Source: Actinomycetes bacterium
GTDB taxonomy: Bacteria; Actinomycetota; Acidimicrobiia; Acidimicrobiales; JAJYXR01
NCBI GenBank assembly: GCA_021801525.1
Contig: JAJYXW010000105.1
Location: 1-39,362, forward strand
DNA: 39,362 nt
Direction of reading: 5' to 3'
The notes beneath the pieces are model-generated. The model did not search any database, had not been told where the DNA came from, and saw only the letters and a list, made by a program, of their open reading frames with translations. The first letter of the stretch is position 1, and every line of letters begins with the position of its first letter. Shown piece after piece: positions 1 through 7,126 of this stretch. A program made the translations under genes and the position numbers.

Positions 1-1250
1 AGCTGGCGGTTCGCGCTGCAGCCGGCGCCCTGGGTGCATACGGGGCCGTTCTTCACCGGAGTGGGATCGGCCACGACGGGAGAGGTGGCCGTGTAGGAGG
101 AGCCCGGGCCGAAGCCGCTCATGGTCAGGCCGAGGGCGTTCTCGTACCAGAGAGTGGAGCTGGGCGCCGCGTCCGGCGTGCCGCCCTGGAGGTTCGAGCC
201 AGATGACGTCGTGGCGTTGTAGTACGAGACGACGGCTTGCAAGCCCTGTGCCGCCACCCACGGGTAGACGTAGGTGCCCGTGTGCCTCGACAGCAGGGTG
301 CTCGGTGTCGACCAGGAAGCGCCGAAGTCGCTGCTCGTAGCCAGCTCGACGTTGGTGCCGTTCGAGCTGTCGTCCAGCCAGACTGCCACCAGGTTCCCTG
401 AGCCGGCGTCTGCCACCACGGGGAAGGAGTCGAGGGTGCTCGCGGAGCTCGCCGGCGCGACTGTCGCGTTCGTGAACGTGAGGCCGCCGTTGGTGGAAGA
501 AGCGAAGTTCACCCCGCCGGAGGAGGTCGAGTAGATGATCCCTACATCGCTCGATCCCTGCGAGACGAGGTTGCCCGGCGGGCACTCGCAGCCAGTCTGA
601 TCAGCGACGGTCGCTGCGACCGTCGTGGTCGTCGGCACGAGCGCTCCGCCGACCGAGACCATCTTCGTCACGAGGATACCCGTGGGGATCTGGTGGTACG
701 CGACGTAGGCGCTCCCGCCACCCGCTGGGGCTATCCACTGCCGGTCCTGGACGACGAGCCCACCGAGTGGGTCAGGCACCCAGCTCGACGCATTGTTGGT
801 GGACTCCGAAGCAGTCGAGCCGCCGAGCCACACGTCGATCAAGTAGAGGTTGCCGCTCGCGGGGCCGACCGCGAGGTTCACGTCCCCGCCCCCCGGTGCG
901 AGCGCCCGCAGCCCCGCCGGGGTGAGTGACCACTTCGAGCCGCCGTTGGTGGACAAGAACACGTCGCTCGCGGACGGCACGCCCGTCGGCGCGTCGATGT
1001 AGAGGTTGCCTGCGTTAGGCGTGCCGGGGGGCGCTACGACGATCCCGGGCTCCCCGAGGCTTCCGACCGAGCCGACGTTCACGGCAGAGCCGAAAGCGAG
1101 GCTGTTCGTAGTACCCGAAGCGGCGTTCGCAGCCGGCGAGGCGGCAAGGGATCCTACGGAGCCGAGGAGCGCAAGGCTCGCCACGCCCAGGGTTGACCCG
1201 ACCACTCGGCGGATCCTTCTTGGAGTCCTCGCTCTGCTCCGTGCCTCCAT
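1..1250 (-). CDS. Secreted sialidase-like beta-propeller protein, 5' part (runs off the window)
   Basis: Reading the minus strand from ATG at 1250 gives 416 codons with no stop down to base 1, so the gene is partial at its 3' end. An AAAGGAGA ribosome binding site (1256-1263) precedes the start. The first 43 residues form a signal peptide: a basic n-region rich in Arg (MEARSRARTPRRIRRVV), a hydrophobic core GVASLALLGSVGSLAA and a likely cleavage after an ANA motif. The mature part has Asp-box-like turns (STNGGSKW, STNGGLTF, SSDFGASW) spaced as in BNR/sialidase-type propellers, and a CxC pair (GCECPPG). Role: exported beta-propeller, perhaps glycan-binding or glycosidase-like. No catalytic residues can be assigned, and enzymatic activity is not implied. 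Confidence 0.8.
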   Translation of the reverse strand, partial: MEARSRARTPRRIRRVVGSTLGVASLALLGSVGSLAASPAANAASGTTNSLAFGSAVNVGSVGSLGEPGIVVAPPGTPNAGNLYIDAPTGVPSASDVFLSTNGGSKWSLTPAGLRALAPGGGDVNLAVGPASGNLYLIDVWLGGSTASESTNNASSWVPDPLGGLVVQDRQWIAPAGGGSAYVAYHQIPTGILVTKMVSVGGALVPTTTTVAATVADQTGCECPPGNLVSQGSSDVGIIYSTSSGGVNFASSTNGGLTFTNATVAPASSASTLDSFPVVADAGSGNLVAVWLDDSSNGTNVELATSSDFGASWSTPSTLLSRHTGTYVYPWVAAQGLQAVVSYYNATTSSGSNLQGGTPDAAPSSTLWYENALGLTMSGFGPGSSYTATSPVVADPTPVKNGPVCTQGAGCSANRQ

Positions 1251-1406
1251 CGGTGCTTCTCCTTTCCAGCCCTGCCCAGGTTCTAGGCGGCTTCCAGCGT
1301 TTGGCATCGCGAGCACAGCTCCGCGCGGGCGCGCGCCAACACGGAGGTGTGGTGACTGGGATAACGACCTGCGCATCCTGGTCTTGCGCGCGCCGCCCGC
1401 GTTTTT

Positions 1407-1436
1407 CTAAGAGGCCCAGCGGATAGGGATGCCGGG
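1407..1436 (+). repeat. Left arm of inverted-repeat element (dispersed repeat copy 1)
   Basis: The arm begins CTAAGAGGCCCAGCGGATAG and continues to CCGGG. Its first ~24 bp recur inverted at 1551-1576 (about one mismatch plus end drift). All 30 bp recur at 27795-27824 on the minus strand with two mismatches. The three copies lie outside genes apart from a stop codon. Confidence 0.75.
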
Positions 1437-1478
1437 ATCGCCGCCCCCCAGACTTCGCATTGCGGCGTTGTCGTCGTC

Positions 1479-1500
1479 GGGCAGGCACTCCAGCCTGCCC
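1479..1500. other. Hairpin at the centre of the inverted-repeat element
   Basis: GGGCAGGC, loop ACTCCA, GCCTGCCC: a perfect 8-bp stem. Its midpoint (about 1489.5) almost coincides with the midpoint of the flanking inverted arms (1491.5), so the whole 170 bp has a nested two-stem architecture. There is no T-tract on either strand, so it is not a classical intrinsic terminator. Confidence 0.6.
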
Positions 1501-1550
1501 TTCCTCCTCCGCCTTGCCCTGCTCGTCTGGATGAACGGCTCCCTGATCCA

Positions 1551-1576
1551 ACCTCCCTATCCGCTGGGCCTCTAAG
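1551..1576 (-). repeat. Right arm of inverted-repeat element (dispersed repeat copy 2)
   Basis: On the minus strand it reads CTTAGAGGCCCAGCGGATAG followed by GGAGGT, the inverted partner of 1407-1436. It lies about 130 bp beyond the DUF6295 stop, in the direction of that gene's transcription. No obvious target-site duplication is visible outside the arms. Confidence 0.7.
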
Positions 1577-1612
1577 CGCTCGCTCCGGGTGTTCCGAGCC
1601 GCCTCAGTCCGA

Positions 1613-1653
1613 GGCTCGGCACGGCGCGCCTCGGCACGGCGCGCCTCGGCAGG
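1613..1653. repeat. 15-bp tandem repeat, about 2.7 copies
   Basis: The unit is GCCTCGGCACGGCGC, repeated with a one-base variant in the first copy. It lies about 50 bp beyond the DUF6295 stop codon. Confidence 0.7.
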
Positions 1654-1704
1654 GTGGTAGGGCAGAGCGAGAATGGGTTCGCCTGCGCGGGCGAGGCTTG
1701 GCCC

Positions 1705-1956
1705 TCAGAGCGGGCGTGCGCCGAGAGTGGTGCGTATGGCGGCTACGAGCGCCTCGGCCGACTCAGTAGTCAGCTCGACGGCGACGCGGGCTGCCGGCCC
1801 CTTGCCCAGGTTGGAGAAGTCGATGTTCAAGGTGTGCTCTGCCGGTGCGTGGGCCGGGTGGTCGTAGTACACGACTGCGTGGCTGAGCGCGAACCAGCCG
1901 TCGGCACCCTTGGCGCTGCCGGTGACTGGCGTCTTCTCGGTCAGGTAGGTGCACAC
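1705..1956 (-). CDS. DUF6295 family small protein
   Basis: The 83-residue product starts MCTYLTEKTPVTGSAKGADG and carries the signature block YYDHPAHAPAEHTLNIDF followed by GPAARVAVELT. I recognise this as the actinobacterial DUF6295 family by its near-invariant MCTY start and the DHP...AEHTLNIDF core. Function is unknown. It has no signal peptide or membrane segment. It lies 13 bp downstream of the dienelactone hydrolase gene on the same strand and is probably co-transcribed; the conserved His residues might bind a metal (inference only). Length matches the family. Confidence 0.8.
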   Translation of the reverse strand: MCTYLTEKTPVTGSAKGADGWFALSHAVVYYDHPAHAPAEHTLNIDFSNLGKGPAARVAVELTTESAEALVAAIRTTLGARPL

Positions 1957-1969
1957 GGCGGGCTCCTCC

Positions 1970-2722
1970 TCAGCTGCCCTGGCCGGCCAGGTGCCGGCCG
2001 AAGAAGTCGAGGATCCGTTTCCAGCCGTCCTTTGCCGCCTCTGGCCTGTAGCTCGGGCGGTCCACGTCGAAGAAGGCGTGTCCCGCGCCCTCGTAGGTGT
2101 GGAAGTCGTAGGTCTTCGAGCTCTGCTGGAGCGCTTGCTCCAGCTCTGCGACCTGCTCCGGGGACGGGAAGGAGTCTTCCGCTCCGAACAGGCCGAGCAG
2201 CGGGCACGAGAGCTGCGGCGTCAGGTGGACGATGGGGCCCACCTTCAGGGGCATGCCCTCGGGTGGGTTGCCCACGACGAAGGCTCCGTAGCAGTCCACT
2301 GCGGCGTCGAGCTCCAGGCTGCATGCGGCGAGGAAGCTCTGGCGCCCGCCAGAGCAGTACCCGATGGTTCCCACCTTGGCGTTGGAGGTGCTCAGCGACT
2401 TGAGGAAGGCAGCGGCACCGGCAACGTCTCCGACCAGCCTCTCGTCGGGCACGCCGCCGGCTGCTCGCACGGCCGCCGCCGCGTCGTCGGGGCTCTGGCC
2501 GGGGGCTTCACGGGAGTAGAGGTTCGGGCAGAGAGCGTTGTACCCGTGGCTGGCGAACCGTCGGGCGATCTCCTTGGTGGAGCGGTCGTAGCCGGGCATG
2601 TGGTGGATGACCACGACCCCGCCGTAGGGACCGGGGCTCATCGGACGCGCAAGGTAACCCTCGATCACGTCACCGCCATGAGCGGGGAAGTAGATCGTCT
2701 CGGCCATCGTAGCGTCGTACAT
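1970..2722 (-). CDS. Dienelactone hydrolase family protein
   Basis: The 250-residue alpha/beta hydrolase has the DLH triad: Cys123 in GYCSGG, Asp183 in GAEDSF and His215 in GAGHAFF. DLH proteins hydrolyse dienelactone in chlorocatechol degradation, but most homologues have unknown ester or lactone substrates; the protein should be cytosolic. I chose ATG 2722 because GAGGAGGAAG sits just upstream on the minus strand; a second ATG lies five codons in. The open frame extends further upstream through an 11-bp tandem repeat that is leader, not coding. DUF6295 follows 13 bp downstream. A second DLH paralogue lies at 11695-12375. Confidence 0.88.
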   Translation of the reverse strand: MYDATMAETIYFPAHGGDVIEGYLARPMSPGPYGGVVVIHHMPGYDRSTKEIARRFASHGYNALCPNLYSREAPGQSPDDAAAAVRAAGGVPDERLVGDVAGAAAFLKSLSTSNAKVGTIGYCSGGRQSFLAACSLELDAAVDCYGAFVVGNPPEGMPLKVGPIVHLTPQLSCPLLGLFGAEDSFPSPEQVAELEQALQQSSKTYDFHTYEGAGHAFFDVDRPSYRPEAAKDGWKRILDFFGRHLAGQGS

Positions 2723-2731
2723 GTGCTTCCT

Positions 2732-2797
2732 CCTCGTCGTTGGCTGGTCGTTGCCTCGTCGTTGCCTCGTCGCTGGCTGGTCGTCGCCTCGTTGTTG
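2732..2797 (-). repeat. 11-bp tandem repeat in the dienelactone hydrolase leader
   Basis: There are six units of the form CCTCGTCGTTG or GCTGGTCGTTG (plus strand), placed directly upstream of the Shine-Dalgarno site at about 2723-2731. On the mRNA each unit carries a GAGG-like or CCAGC step. The period is close to one DNA helical turn. Confidence 0.65.
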
Positions 2798-2926
2798 GCT
2801 TCGCCACCCAGGTTGTACACCCCGGGCTTCCACGCACACGCCTCGAGCCGATCGCCTGGCTGGTCGCCCCTAGCCAAGCGCGGTTCCCCTCAGGGCTCCC
2901 GGCGATCCAGGAGATCCGAGTCGATC

Positions 2927-2949
2927 GTGCTCTCGCTGCGAGCACCTTA
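2927..2949 (-). promoter_or_regulatory. Possible promoter and operator for the dienelactone hydrolase operon
   Basis: A minus-strand TAAGGT (plus 2944-2949) fits the TANNNT -10 pattern used elsewhere in the window. The inverted repeat GTGCTC-7 nt-GAGCAC (2927-2945) overlaps the predicted transcription start, as a repressor site would. This implies a leader of about 210 nt containing the 11-bp repeats. Inference from sequence only. Confidence 0.35.
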
Positions 2950-3014
2950 TCCTGGCAGGAGCAGCATCCCGGCACGAGCAGGCGCATGCAGGGACCAGTC
3001 GGCTGATCCGTGCC

Positions 3015-3020
3015 TATCCT
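3015..3020 (+). promoter_or_regulatory. -10 box (TATCCT) of the SRPBCC gene, leaderless
   Basis: TATCCT is followed by exactly 7 nt and then GTG 3028, which decides the start over the alternative GTG at 3010. Confidence 0.6.
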
Positions 3021-3027
3021 CGGCAAG

Positions 3028-3570
3028 GTGGCGCGTCATGCGGTAATCGAGTACCGGGGAGTCCATGCCTTCGAGCTGTCGCCTGCGGAGCTTTGGGAGG
3101 CCATCGAGCAAGTCGAACGCTTCGAGGATTGGTGGGGCTGGCTGCGCGAGCTGTCGGTCTGCGGAGCCGGGCCTTCACCGGCATCGGGTGCGGCAAGGGG
3201 GCGTGCGCTTCGCTCCGGCACGGTCTTGAGCGGTGTAGTAGCCCCGCCCCTGCCGTACCGCATGAGGGTCCAGGTGCATCTCACGCGCTGCGTGCGGCCC
3301 CGCCGCATCGAGGCGGACGTTCACGGCGACCTCGAGGGGGAGGCGCTCCTCGTCGTGCATCGCGCTCCGAATGGCTGCTCGGTGGATGTCGCCTGGAGCA
3401 TCGAGATGATGCAGGCGCCTATGCGCCTGGCGGACAGGGTTGCCCACCCGCTCCTTTGCTGGGGACACGATCGGGTAGTCGACATGACCGTCGCCGGGTT
3501 CCGCCGCCACGTCAGCCACCCTGCATCGAGGGACGAGGCCACCGGACCTCAGCCGCCGATGTGCTCGTGA
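3028..3570 (+). CDS. SRPBCC family (polyketide cyclase/START-like) protein
   Basis: The 180-residue product begins ARHAVIEYRGVHAFELSPAE after the start Met. It has the typical SRPBCC opening in which a substrate-binding helix-grip fold starts with 'F.L..pp.elW..i...e.f..WWgWl'. Families of this type bind hydrophobic ligands or act as cyclases or chaperone-like proteins; no specific ligand can be named. It has no signal peptide and is presumably cytosolic. An in-frame GTG at 3010 would add six residues, but the leaderless -10 box favours 3028. It converges on the UbiA-like gene (end 3586) with 15 bp between them. Confidence 0.7.
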   Translation: MARHAVIEYRGVHAFELSPAELWEAIEQVERFEDWWGWLRELSVCGAGPSPASGAARGRALRSGTVLSGVVAPPLPYRMRVQVHLTRCVRPRRIEADVHGDLEGEALLVVHRAPNGCSVDVAWSIEMMQAPMRLADRVAHPLLCWGHDRVVDMTVAGFRRHVSHPASRDEATGPQPPMCS

Positions 3571-3585
3571 GCGAGCCCGCCTGGA

Positions 3586-4461
3586 TCAGCCGAGCCTTGC
3601 GACTGCAAGCGCTGCCGCAAGGAGCACGATCCCCCAAGCGGTCATGGCCAGAGCTCCCTCGAGGGGGGCGAGCAGGGTGCTCCGGTCGAGAGTGAGCTCC
3701 CGGCCGTCTGCGAGGGTCACGGTACCATCGACGGCACCGGCGCGCCGGCGGAGCATGCGCGCGGGAGTGCTCAACCTGCGCTGCGCCATGGACAGGCAGA
3801 AGGCTGCCGCTGCGGCCCCGACTGCCCCGAGGCTCAGCGCCCGCGCTTGCGCCACGTAGGCGGCGAGGACCGGGAATGCACCCCACGCCGCCGCGAAGCC
3901 GGCGTCGGTGTGGACTATTCCTCCGAACAGCTCGGCGTTGTAGGCGACCACGAGGAAGGGCCCTACGACGAGGAATGGGACCAGCACCAGCCCTACGCGG
4001 ATCGAGCCGGCGATCCCTATGGCGAGGGCGCCGCCGAGGCCGGCAAGGGTCGCGGACACGAGCCAGGCGGAGGGGATCTTCGTGCGAAGCGGGCGGCCGT
4101 TCAGCTCGTCGAGCGCGTGAGCCGCGACGCCGACGGCCAGGAAGAACGCTAGGAGGGTGGCTGCCAGGCGGACCAGGTGGACTCTGGGCGCAATAGCGGC
4201 GCCGATCACGACGTAGGAGAGGTGCCACGCACTGTACGGAGGGTGCAGCAGCGTCCACCAGTCACGCCATCCTCCCGGGCGTGCTGCGTAGAAGGCCGGC
4301 CTGGCTGTTTCCCGGCCCGGCTCTCCGCGCGCTTCCCGGCCCGGCTCTCCGCGCGCTTCCCGGCCCGGCTCTCCCCGCGCTTCCCGGCCCGGCTCTCCGC
4401 GCGTTTCCCCCCGAGAGCCGTCAGGGTCCACGGCGCCGTCCCCACATGACCAGGCCGCCAC
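3586..4461 (-). CDS. UbiA-like integral membrane prenyltransferase homologue
   Basis: About 290 residues with multiple hydrophobic helices from residue ~65 on (HPPYSAWHLSYVVIGAAIAP, LAATLLAFFLAVGVAAHALD, and others). The motif HALDELNGRPLRTKI occupies the place of the first Asp-rich NDxxDxxxD motif of UbiA enzymes, but it is degenerate, and I see no clear second DxxxD motif. A true UbiA enzyme would prenylate an aromatic acceptor. The gene follows the UbiE-type gene and overlaps it by 41 bp, which suggests a quinone-related role. The first ~60 residues contain four 8-residue repeats (REARGEPG-like) encoded by a 24-bp DNA repeat. The GTG start at 4461 has no clear ribosome site and could be wrong; GTG 4431 is an alternative. 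Confidence 0.65.
   Translation of the reverse strand: MAAWSCGDGAVDPDGSRGETRGEPGREARGEPGREARGEPGREARGEPGRETARPAFYAARPGGWRDWWTLLHPPYSAWHLSYVVIGAAIAPRVHLVRLAATLLAFFLAVGVAAHALDELNGRPLRTKIPSAWLVSATLAGLGGALAIGIAGSIRVGLVLVPFLVVGPFLVVAYNAELFGGIVHTDAGFAAAWGAFPVLAAYVAQARALSLGAVGAAAAAFCLSMAQRRLSTPARMLRRRAGAVDGTVTLADGRELTLDRSTLLAPLEGALAMTAWGIVLLAAALAVARLG
4309..4404 (-). repeat. 24-bp tandem repeat, 4 copies, coding
   Basis: Four near-identical 24-bp units (TTCCCGGCCCGGCTCTCCGC + GCGC on the plus strand) encode an eight-residue Gly/Arg/Glu/Pro repeat in the N-terminal extension of the UbiA-like protein. The repeat keeps the reading frame. Confidence 0.85.
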
Positions 4462-5185
4462 CCAAGCTCATGGCACGCGCCTCTACGCCCTCGAACCCAG
4501 CCTTGTGCCACGCCTCGACTGTCCAGGCGACGGGGTATCGGCGGTAGTGCTCAGAGATGCTAGGTCCGAGGAACCTGCCCACCTTCGCCCACGGCGTGCC
4601 ACCCGTGAGCAGACCCCCTGTGGGTAGGAGGATCCGGGTGTAGAGCCACCACCAGAGCCGCCAGAACGGGTTGGGGGGTGCCAGGAACTCGAGGCTTGCC
4701 ACGGTGGCCCCGGGCCGCACAACGCGGGCAAGCTCCTCGAGCGTCGCGGCGGGATCCTCGACGTAGCGGAGCAGGTAGGTGAAGCTGAGAGCGTCGAAGG
4801 ACGCGTCCGGGAAGGGGAGGGACTCCGCTTTCCCCATGACGAGCTCTATGCGCTCCGCGAGACCCGCATCCTCCACACGGCGCCTGCCCGCCAGGAGCAT
4901 CTCCTCGGTGATGTCGATGCCGACGACCTTGGCCTGGCAGCGGCGCGCGATCTCCACCGCTACTCCGGCCGTACCGGTCGCGACGTCGAGGACGACCGGA
5001 TCTGTGCTCAGAGCCGTGCTGCCCTCGACGATCTGTTGGACCAGGGCTGTCCGCCAGCGCCCGTTCTGGCCCATGGACAGCAGCTCAGCCAGCTGGTCGT
5101 AGCGCCGGGGGAGGGGCGCGAACAGCTCCCGGGTGAAGTGGCCGGATCTGGTAGCTCCCGGGTCTCCCGCGTTCCGTCGTCCCAC
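4421..5185 (-). CDS. UbiE/MenG-type class I SAM methyltransferase
   Basis: About 254 residues with SAM motif I VLDVATGTAGVAVEIA, motif II region GKAESLPFPDASFDALSFTY, and the UbiE-like 'YD...LLSMGQNGRWR' opening. UbiE/MenG enzymes C-methylate demethylmenaquinone or a related ring in the last steps of quinone synthesis. The frame stays open far upstream, antisense to the flavoprotein gene, so the start must be inferred: GTG 5185 lies 9 nt after a minus-strand TACGCT -10 box, and the family N-terminus begins about 20 residues later. It is divergent from the geranylgeranyl-reductase-type gene and overlaps the UbiA-like gene downstream. MenG is the likeliest role; other quinone or lipid methyltransferases are possible. 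Confidence 0.75.
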   Translation of the reverse strand: MGRRNAGDPGATRSGHFTRELFAPLPRRYDQLAELLSMGQNGRWRTALVQQIVEGSTALSTDPVVLDVATGTAGVAVEIARRCQAKVVGIDITEEMLLAGRRRVEDAGLAERIELVMGKAESLPFPDASFDALSFTYLLRYVEDPAATLEELARVVRPGATVASLEFLAPPNPFWRLWWWLYTRILLPTGGLLTGGTPWAKVGRFLGPSISEHYRRYPVAWTVEAWHKAGFEGVEARAMSLGGGLVMWGRRRGP

Positions 5186-5194
5186 GATGCCGCG

Positions 5195-5200
5195 AGCGTA
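5195..5200 (-). promoter_or_regulatory. Possible -10 box (TACGCT) of the UbiE-type gene
   Basis: The minus-strand TACGCT lies 9 nt before GTG 5185. The spacing is slightly longer than the 6-8 nt seen at other leaderless genes here. Confidence 0.4.
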
Positions 5201-5290
5201 CGCTAAGACCCGGGCATCCGGCGGGCCGGATCTGCTCGGCCAGGGAGCAGTGGACCAGGGAGGAGCAGGGAGGAGGAGGTGGGAGGAACG

Positions 5291-6562
5291 GTGGACACGC
5301 AGCGCTATGACGTGCTCGTGGTGGGCGCCGGACCCGCGGGCAGCGTCGCGGCCCTCTGCCTGGCCCGAGGAGGCGCCCGGGTCGCATTGCTCGACAAGGC
5401 GTCCTTCCCCCGCGACAAGGCATGCGGAGACCTCGTCGGCCCCAGAGGGGTTCGGCTTCTCGAAGACCTCGGAGTCGAGCTGCCGGAGAGCAGGCAGGTA
5501 GGCGACATGGAGGTGTCGGGCCCCACCGGCCGGCGCGTCAGCTTGCCCTGTAGAGAGGGATCTAGCTATCCCGGGCACGGCGTCGCCGTGACGCGGCTCG
5601 TCTTCGACGACGTGCTGCGCAGGGCGGCCGTCGGAGCCGGCGCGGAGCCCCGCACCGGGCGAGCAGGAGAGCCCATCTTCGAGGGGGAGGGGCTTGCCGG
5701 GTTCGTGACGAGCGCCGGCGAGGAGCTCCGTGCGGACGTGGTGCTCGGAGCCGACGGGGCTACCAGCCATGTCGCCTCGGTCGCAGGACTGGTCGACCCC
5801 GCTCGATCGCTCTGGGGATTCGCGCTCAGGTCCTACGTCGAGGCGGACGTGGAGGTACCGCTCATCGCGTGGTGGGAGACCGAGCCATGGAAGGCGTTCG
5901 CTGGTTACGGATGGGCCTTCCCGGGGCCGGGGCCGCTCGCTAACGTCGGCCTCGGGATGGCGCTCCTCGGGGACAGGCGCAAGGGTGCTCTCCCCGTGAG
6001 GCTGATGGCCAGGATCGCCGGCGATGCCCCCTCGCTCGGAGGATGGCTGAAGATGGGGATGGCAGGCACCGAGGCGGCCCGCGGCAGGGTCCTTCTCCTC
6101 GGCGACGCGGCGGGGCTGGTCAACCCGCTCCAAGGCGAGGGAATAGCTCCTGCAATGTGGAGTGGGAGGGCAGCCGCCGAGGCGGTCCTAGCCGGGCCGT
6201 CAGGTGCGGCCGGGCGCTACCGTGAGGCGCTCGACGCTCGCTTCGGCGCCTATTACCCGGCGGCAGCCGCAATCCAGGCCGTCCTAGTCGGCAGGCCCAG
6301 GGCGGCTGCCCTGGTGGAGCGCGTGCTCACGACCGGGGTCGTCGGGGCATGCTTGGCCGGGAGCTGGGCTTTGTTCTGGAACGACCTGGTGGACGGAGCC
6401 CCACATGGGGGGGCGCGAAATGTTGCGGTCGTAGCCGGGGCTGCGGGCAGGGCACTCAGTCGGGCTCCCCAGCTCCGGGCACTCCGCCGTCCTCACGGGC
6501 TCCGGATGTACAGCCGGCCCCCCCGGCCCCCAGCGCCTCCATCGCCTCCGCGAGAGAGGTGA
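5291..6562 (+). CDS. Geranylgeranyl reductase family FAD-dependent oxidoreductase
   Basis: About 423 residues. The N-terminal Rossmann FAD motif is DVLVVGAGPAGSVAAL, followed by the family's 'DKASFPRDKACGDLVGPRGV' block (PxxKxCGD signature) and the second FAD motif VLLLGDAAGLVNPLQGEGI near residue 275. Such enzymes saturate isoprenoid double bonds, including the side chain of menaquinone (MenJ-type). The divergent UbiE-type and UbiA-like neighbours support a quinone role. GTG 5291 is preceded by GGGAGGAAC; GTG 5279 four codons upstream is an alternative. The C-terminal tail is rich in Pro and Arg and overlaps the 3' end of the convergent marR gene by 107 bp. Confidence 0.82.
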   Translation: MDTQRYDVLVVGAGPAGSVAALCLARGGARVALLDKASFPRDKACGDLVGPRGVRLLEDLGVELPESRQVGDMEVSGPTGRRVSLPCREGSSYPGHGVAVTRLVFDDVLRRAAVGAGAEPRTGRAGEPIFEGEGLAGFVTSAGEELRADVVLGADGATSHVASVAGLVDPARSLWGFALRSYVEADVEVPLIAWWETEPWKAFAGYGWAFPGPGPLANVGLGMALLGDRRKGALPVRLMARIAGDAPSLGGWLKMGMAGTEAARGRVLLLGDAAGLVNPLQGEGIAPAMWSGRAAAEAVLAGPSGAAGRYREALDARFGAYYPAAAAIQAVLVGRPRAAALVERVLTTGVVGACLAGSWALFWNDLVDGAPHGGARNVAVVAGAAGRALSRAPQLRALRRPHGLRMYSRPPRPPAPPSPPRER

Positions 6563-6974
6563 GCTGGCGGCGTGTCAGGCGATCGGCGAAGTGCCGCCTC
6601 ACCTGCGCTGCGTGCTCGGGTGCCGCTTCGGAGAGGCGCCCGTACCCGAGCCGGGTCAGCACCGCGAAGCTTCCGCGGCGGTCTTCGGGGCACTGCACCC
6701 TGTCCACCAATCCGGCAGCGACCAGGCCGTCGAGCCGCCTGGTGAGACCGCTCGGTGAGATGTCCAGGTGCTCTGCAAGATCGCTCATCCGCATCCGCTG
6801 CCCTTCGGCCTCCGACAGGTGCACCAACACCTCGTAGTCGGGGAGAGAGAGCCCGGAGCTTGCCTGCAGCTCGGAGTCCAGGCACGCGAGAAGCCGCGCA
6901 TGCACGGAGACCATGCTCCTCCACGCTCTCGTCTCGAGGGCGTCGAGCCAAGGCGTGTCGCCCTTCTTGCCCAC
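6456..6974 (-). CDS. MarR family transcriptional regulator
   Basis: 172 residues with the MarR winged-helix pattern: LSLPDYEVLVHLSEAEGQRM, recognition-helix region SDLAEHLDISPSGLTRRLDG, and wing DRVQCPEDRRGSFAVLTRLG. MarR proteins are dimeric repressors or activators, often ligand-responsive. The GTG start at 6974 lies 6 nt after a minus-strand TAAGCT box, indicating leaderless expression. It is divergent from yceI, and palindromes lie in the shared 152-bp region, so it may regulate itself and yceI (inference). Its 3' end runs through the end of the flavoprotein gene on the opposite strand. Confidence 0.88.
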   Translation of the reverse strand: MGKKGDTPWLDALETRAWRSMVSVHARLLACLDSELQASSGLSLPDYEVLVHLSEAEGQRMRMSDLAEHLDISPSGLTRRLDGLVAAGLVDRVQCPEDRRGSFAVLTRLGYGRLSEAAPEHAAQVRRHFADRLTRRQLTSLAEAMEALGAGGAGCTSGAREDGGVPGAGEPD

Positions 6975-6980
6975 TCTGCA

Positions 6981-6986
6981 AGCTTA
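6981..6986 (-). promoter_or_regulatory. -10 box (TAAGCT) of marR, leaderless
   Basis: The minus-strand TAAGCT lies 6 nt before GTG 6974. Confidence 0.55.
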
Positions 6987-7024
6987 CCCGTCGGGAATAT
7001 GATTGCGCGCGCAGTAGTTGCGTA

Positions 7025-7060
7025 TACATGTACAGTAGGTGCGGAAACAGGTGACACCTG
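7025..7060. promoter_or_regulatory. Candidate operators between marR and yceI
   Basis: Two palindromes: TACATGTA (7025-7032) and the perfect CAGGTG-A-CACCTG (7048-7060). TACAGT at 7031-7036 could be a yceI -10 box. The placement would suit binding by the adjacent MarR protein, but this is inference. Confidence 0.4.
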
Positions 7061-7126
7061 CCCGGCGCCGTTACGCGCCTGGGATCCGCAAAGGCATGAG
7101 ATCCGCGAAACAGGGAGGAACGAAGG

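Larger units (their letters stand above)
1251..1704. other. Intergenic region between the propeller gene and the DUF6295 gene
   Basis: These 454 bp hold no convincing gene. They contain the propeller gene's Shine-Dalgarno site and upstream region, the 170-bp inverted-repeat element (1407-1576) with its central hairpin, and a GC-rich 15-bp tandem repeat (1613-1653). Open frames here have no start context and no family-like sequence. Confidence 0.6.

Noticed and set aside
1193..1551. Small open frames on both strands in the first intergenic region
   Set aside because: They overlap the inverted-repeat element or the propeller gene start, have no ribosome site or -10 box in place, and their translations are Arg/Pro-rich.
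3010..3027. GTG 3010 as start of the SRPBCC gene
   Set aside because: The TATCCT -10 box (3015-3020) lies after it and points to GTG 3028 at exactly 7 nt.
5186..6133. Upstream extension of the UbiE-type frame to 6133
   Set aside because: It lies wholly antisense to the FAD-dependent reductase. The family N-terminus starts only near 5165, and a -10 box at 5195 places the start at 5185.
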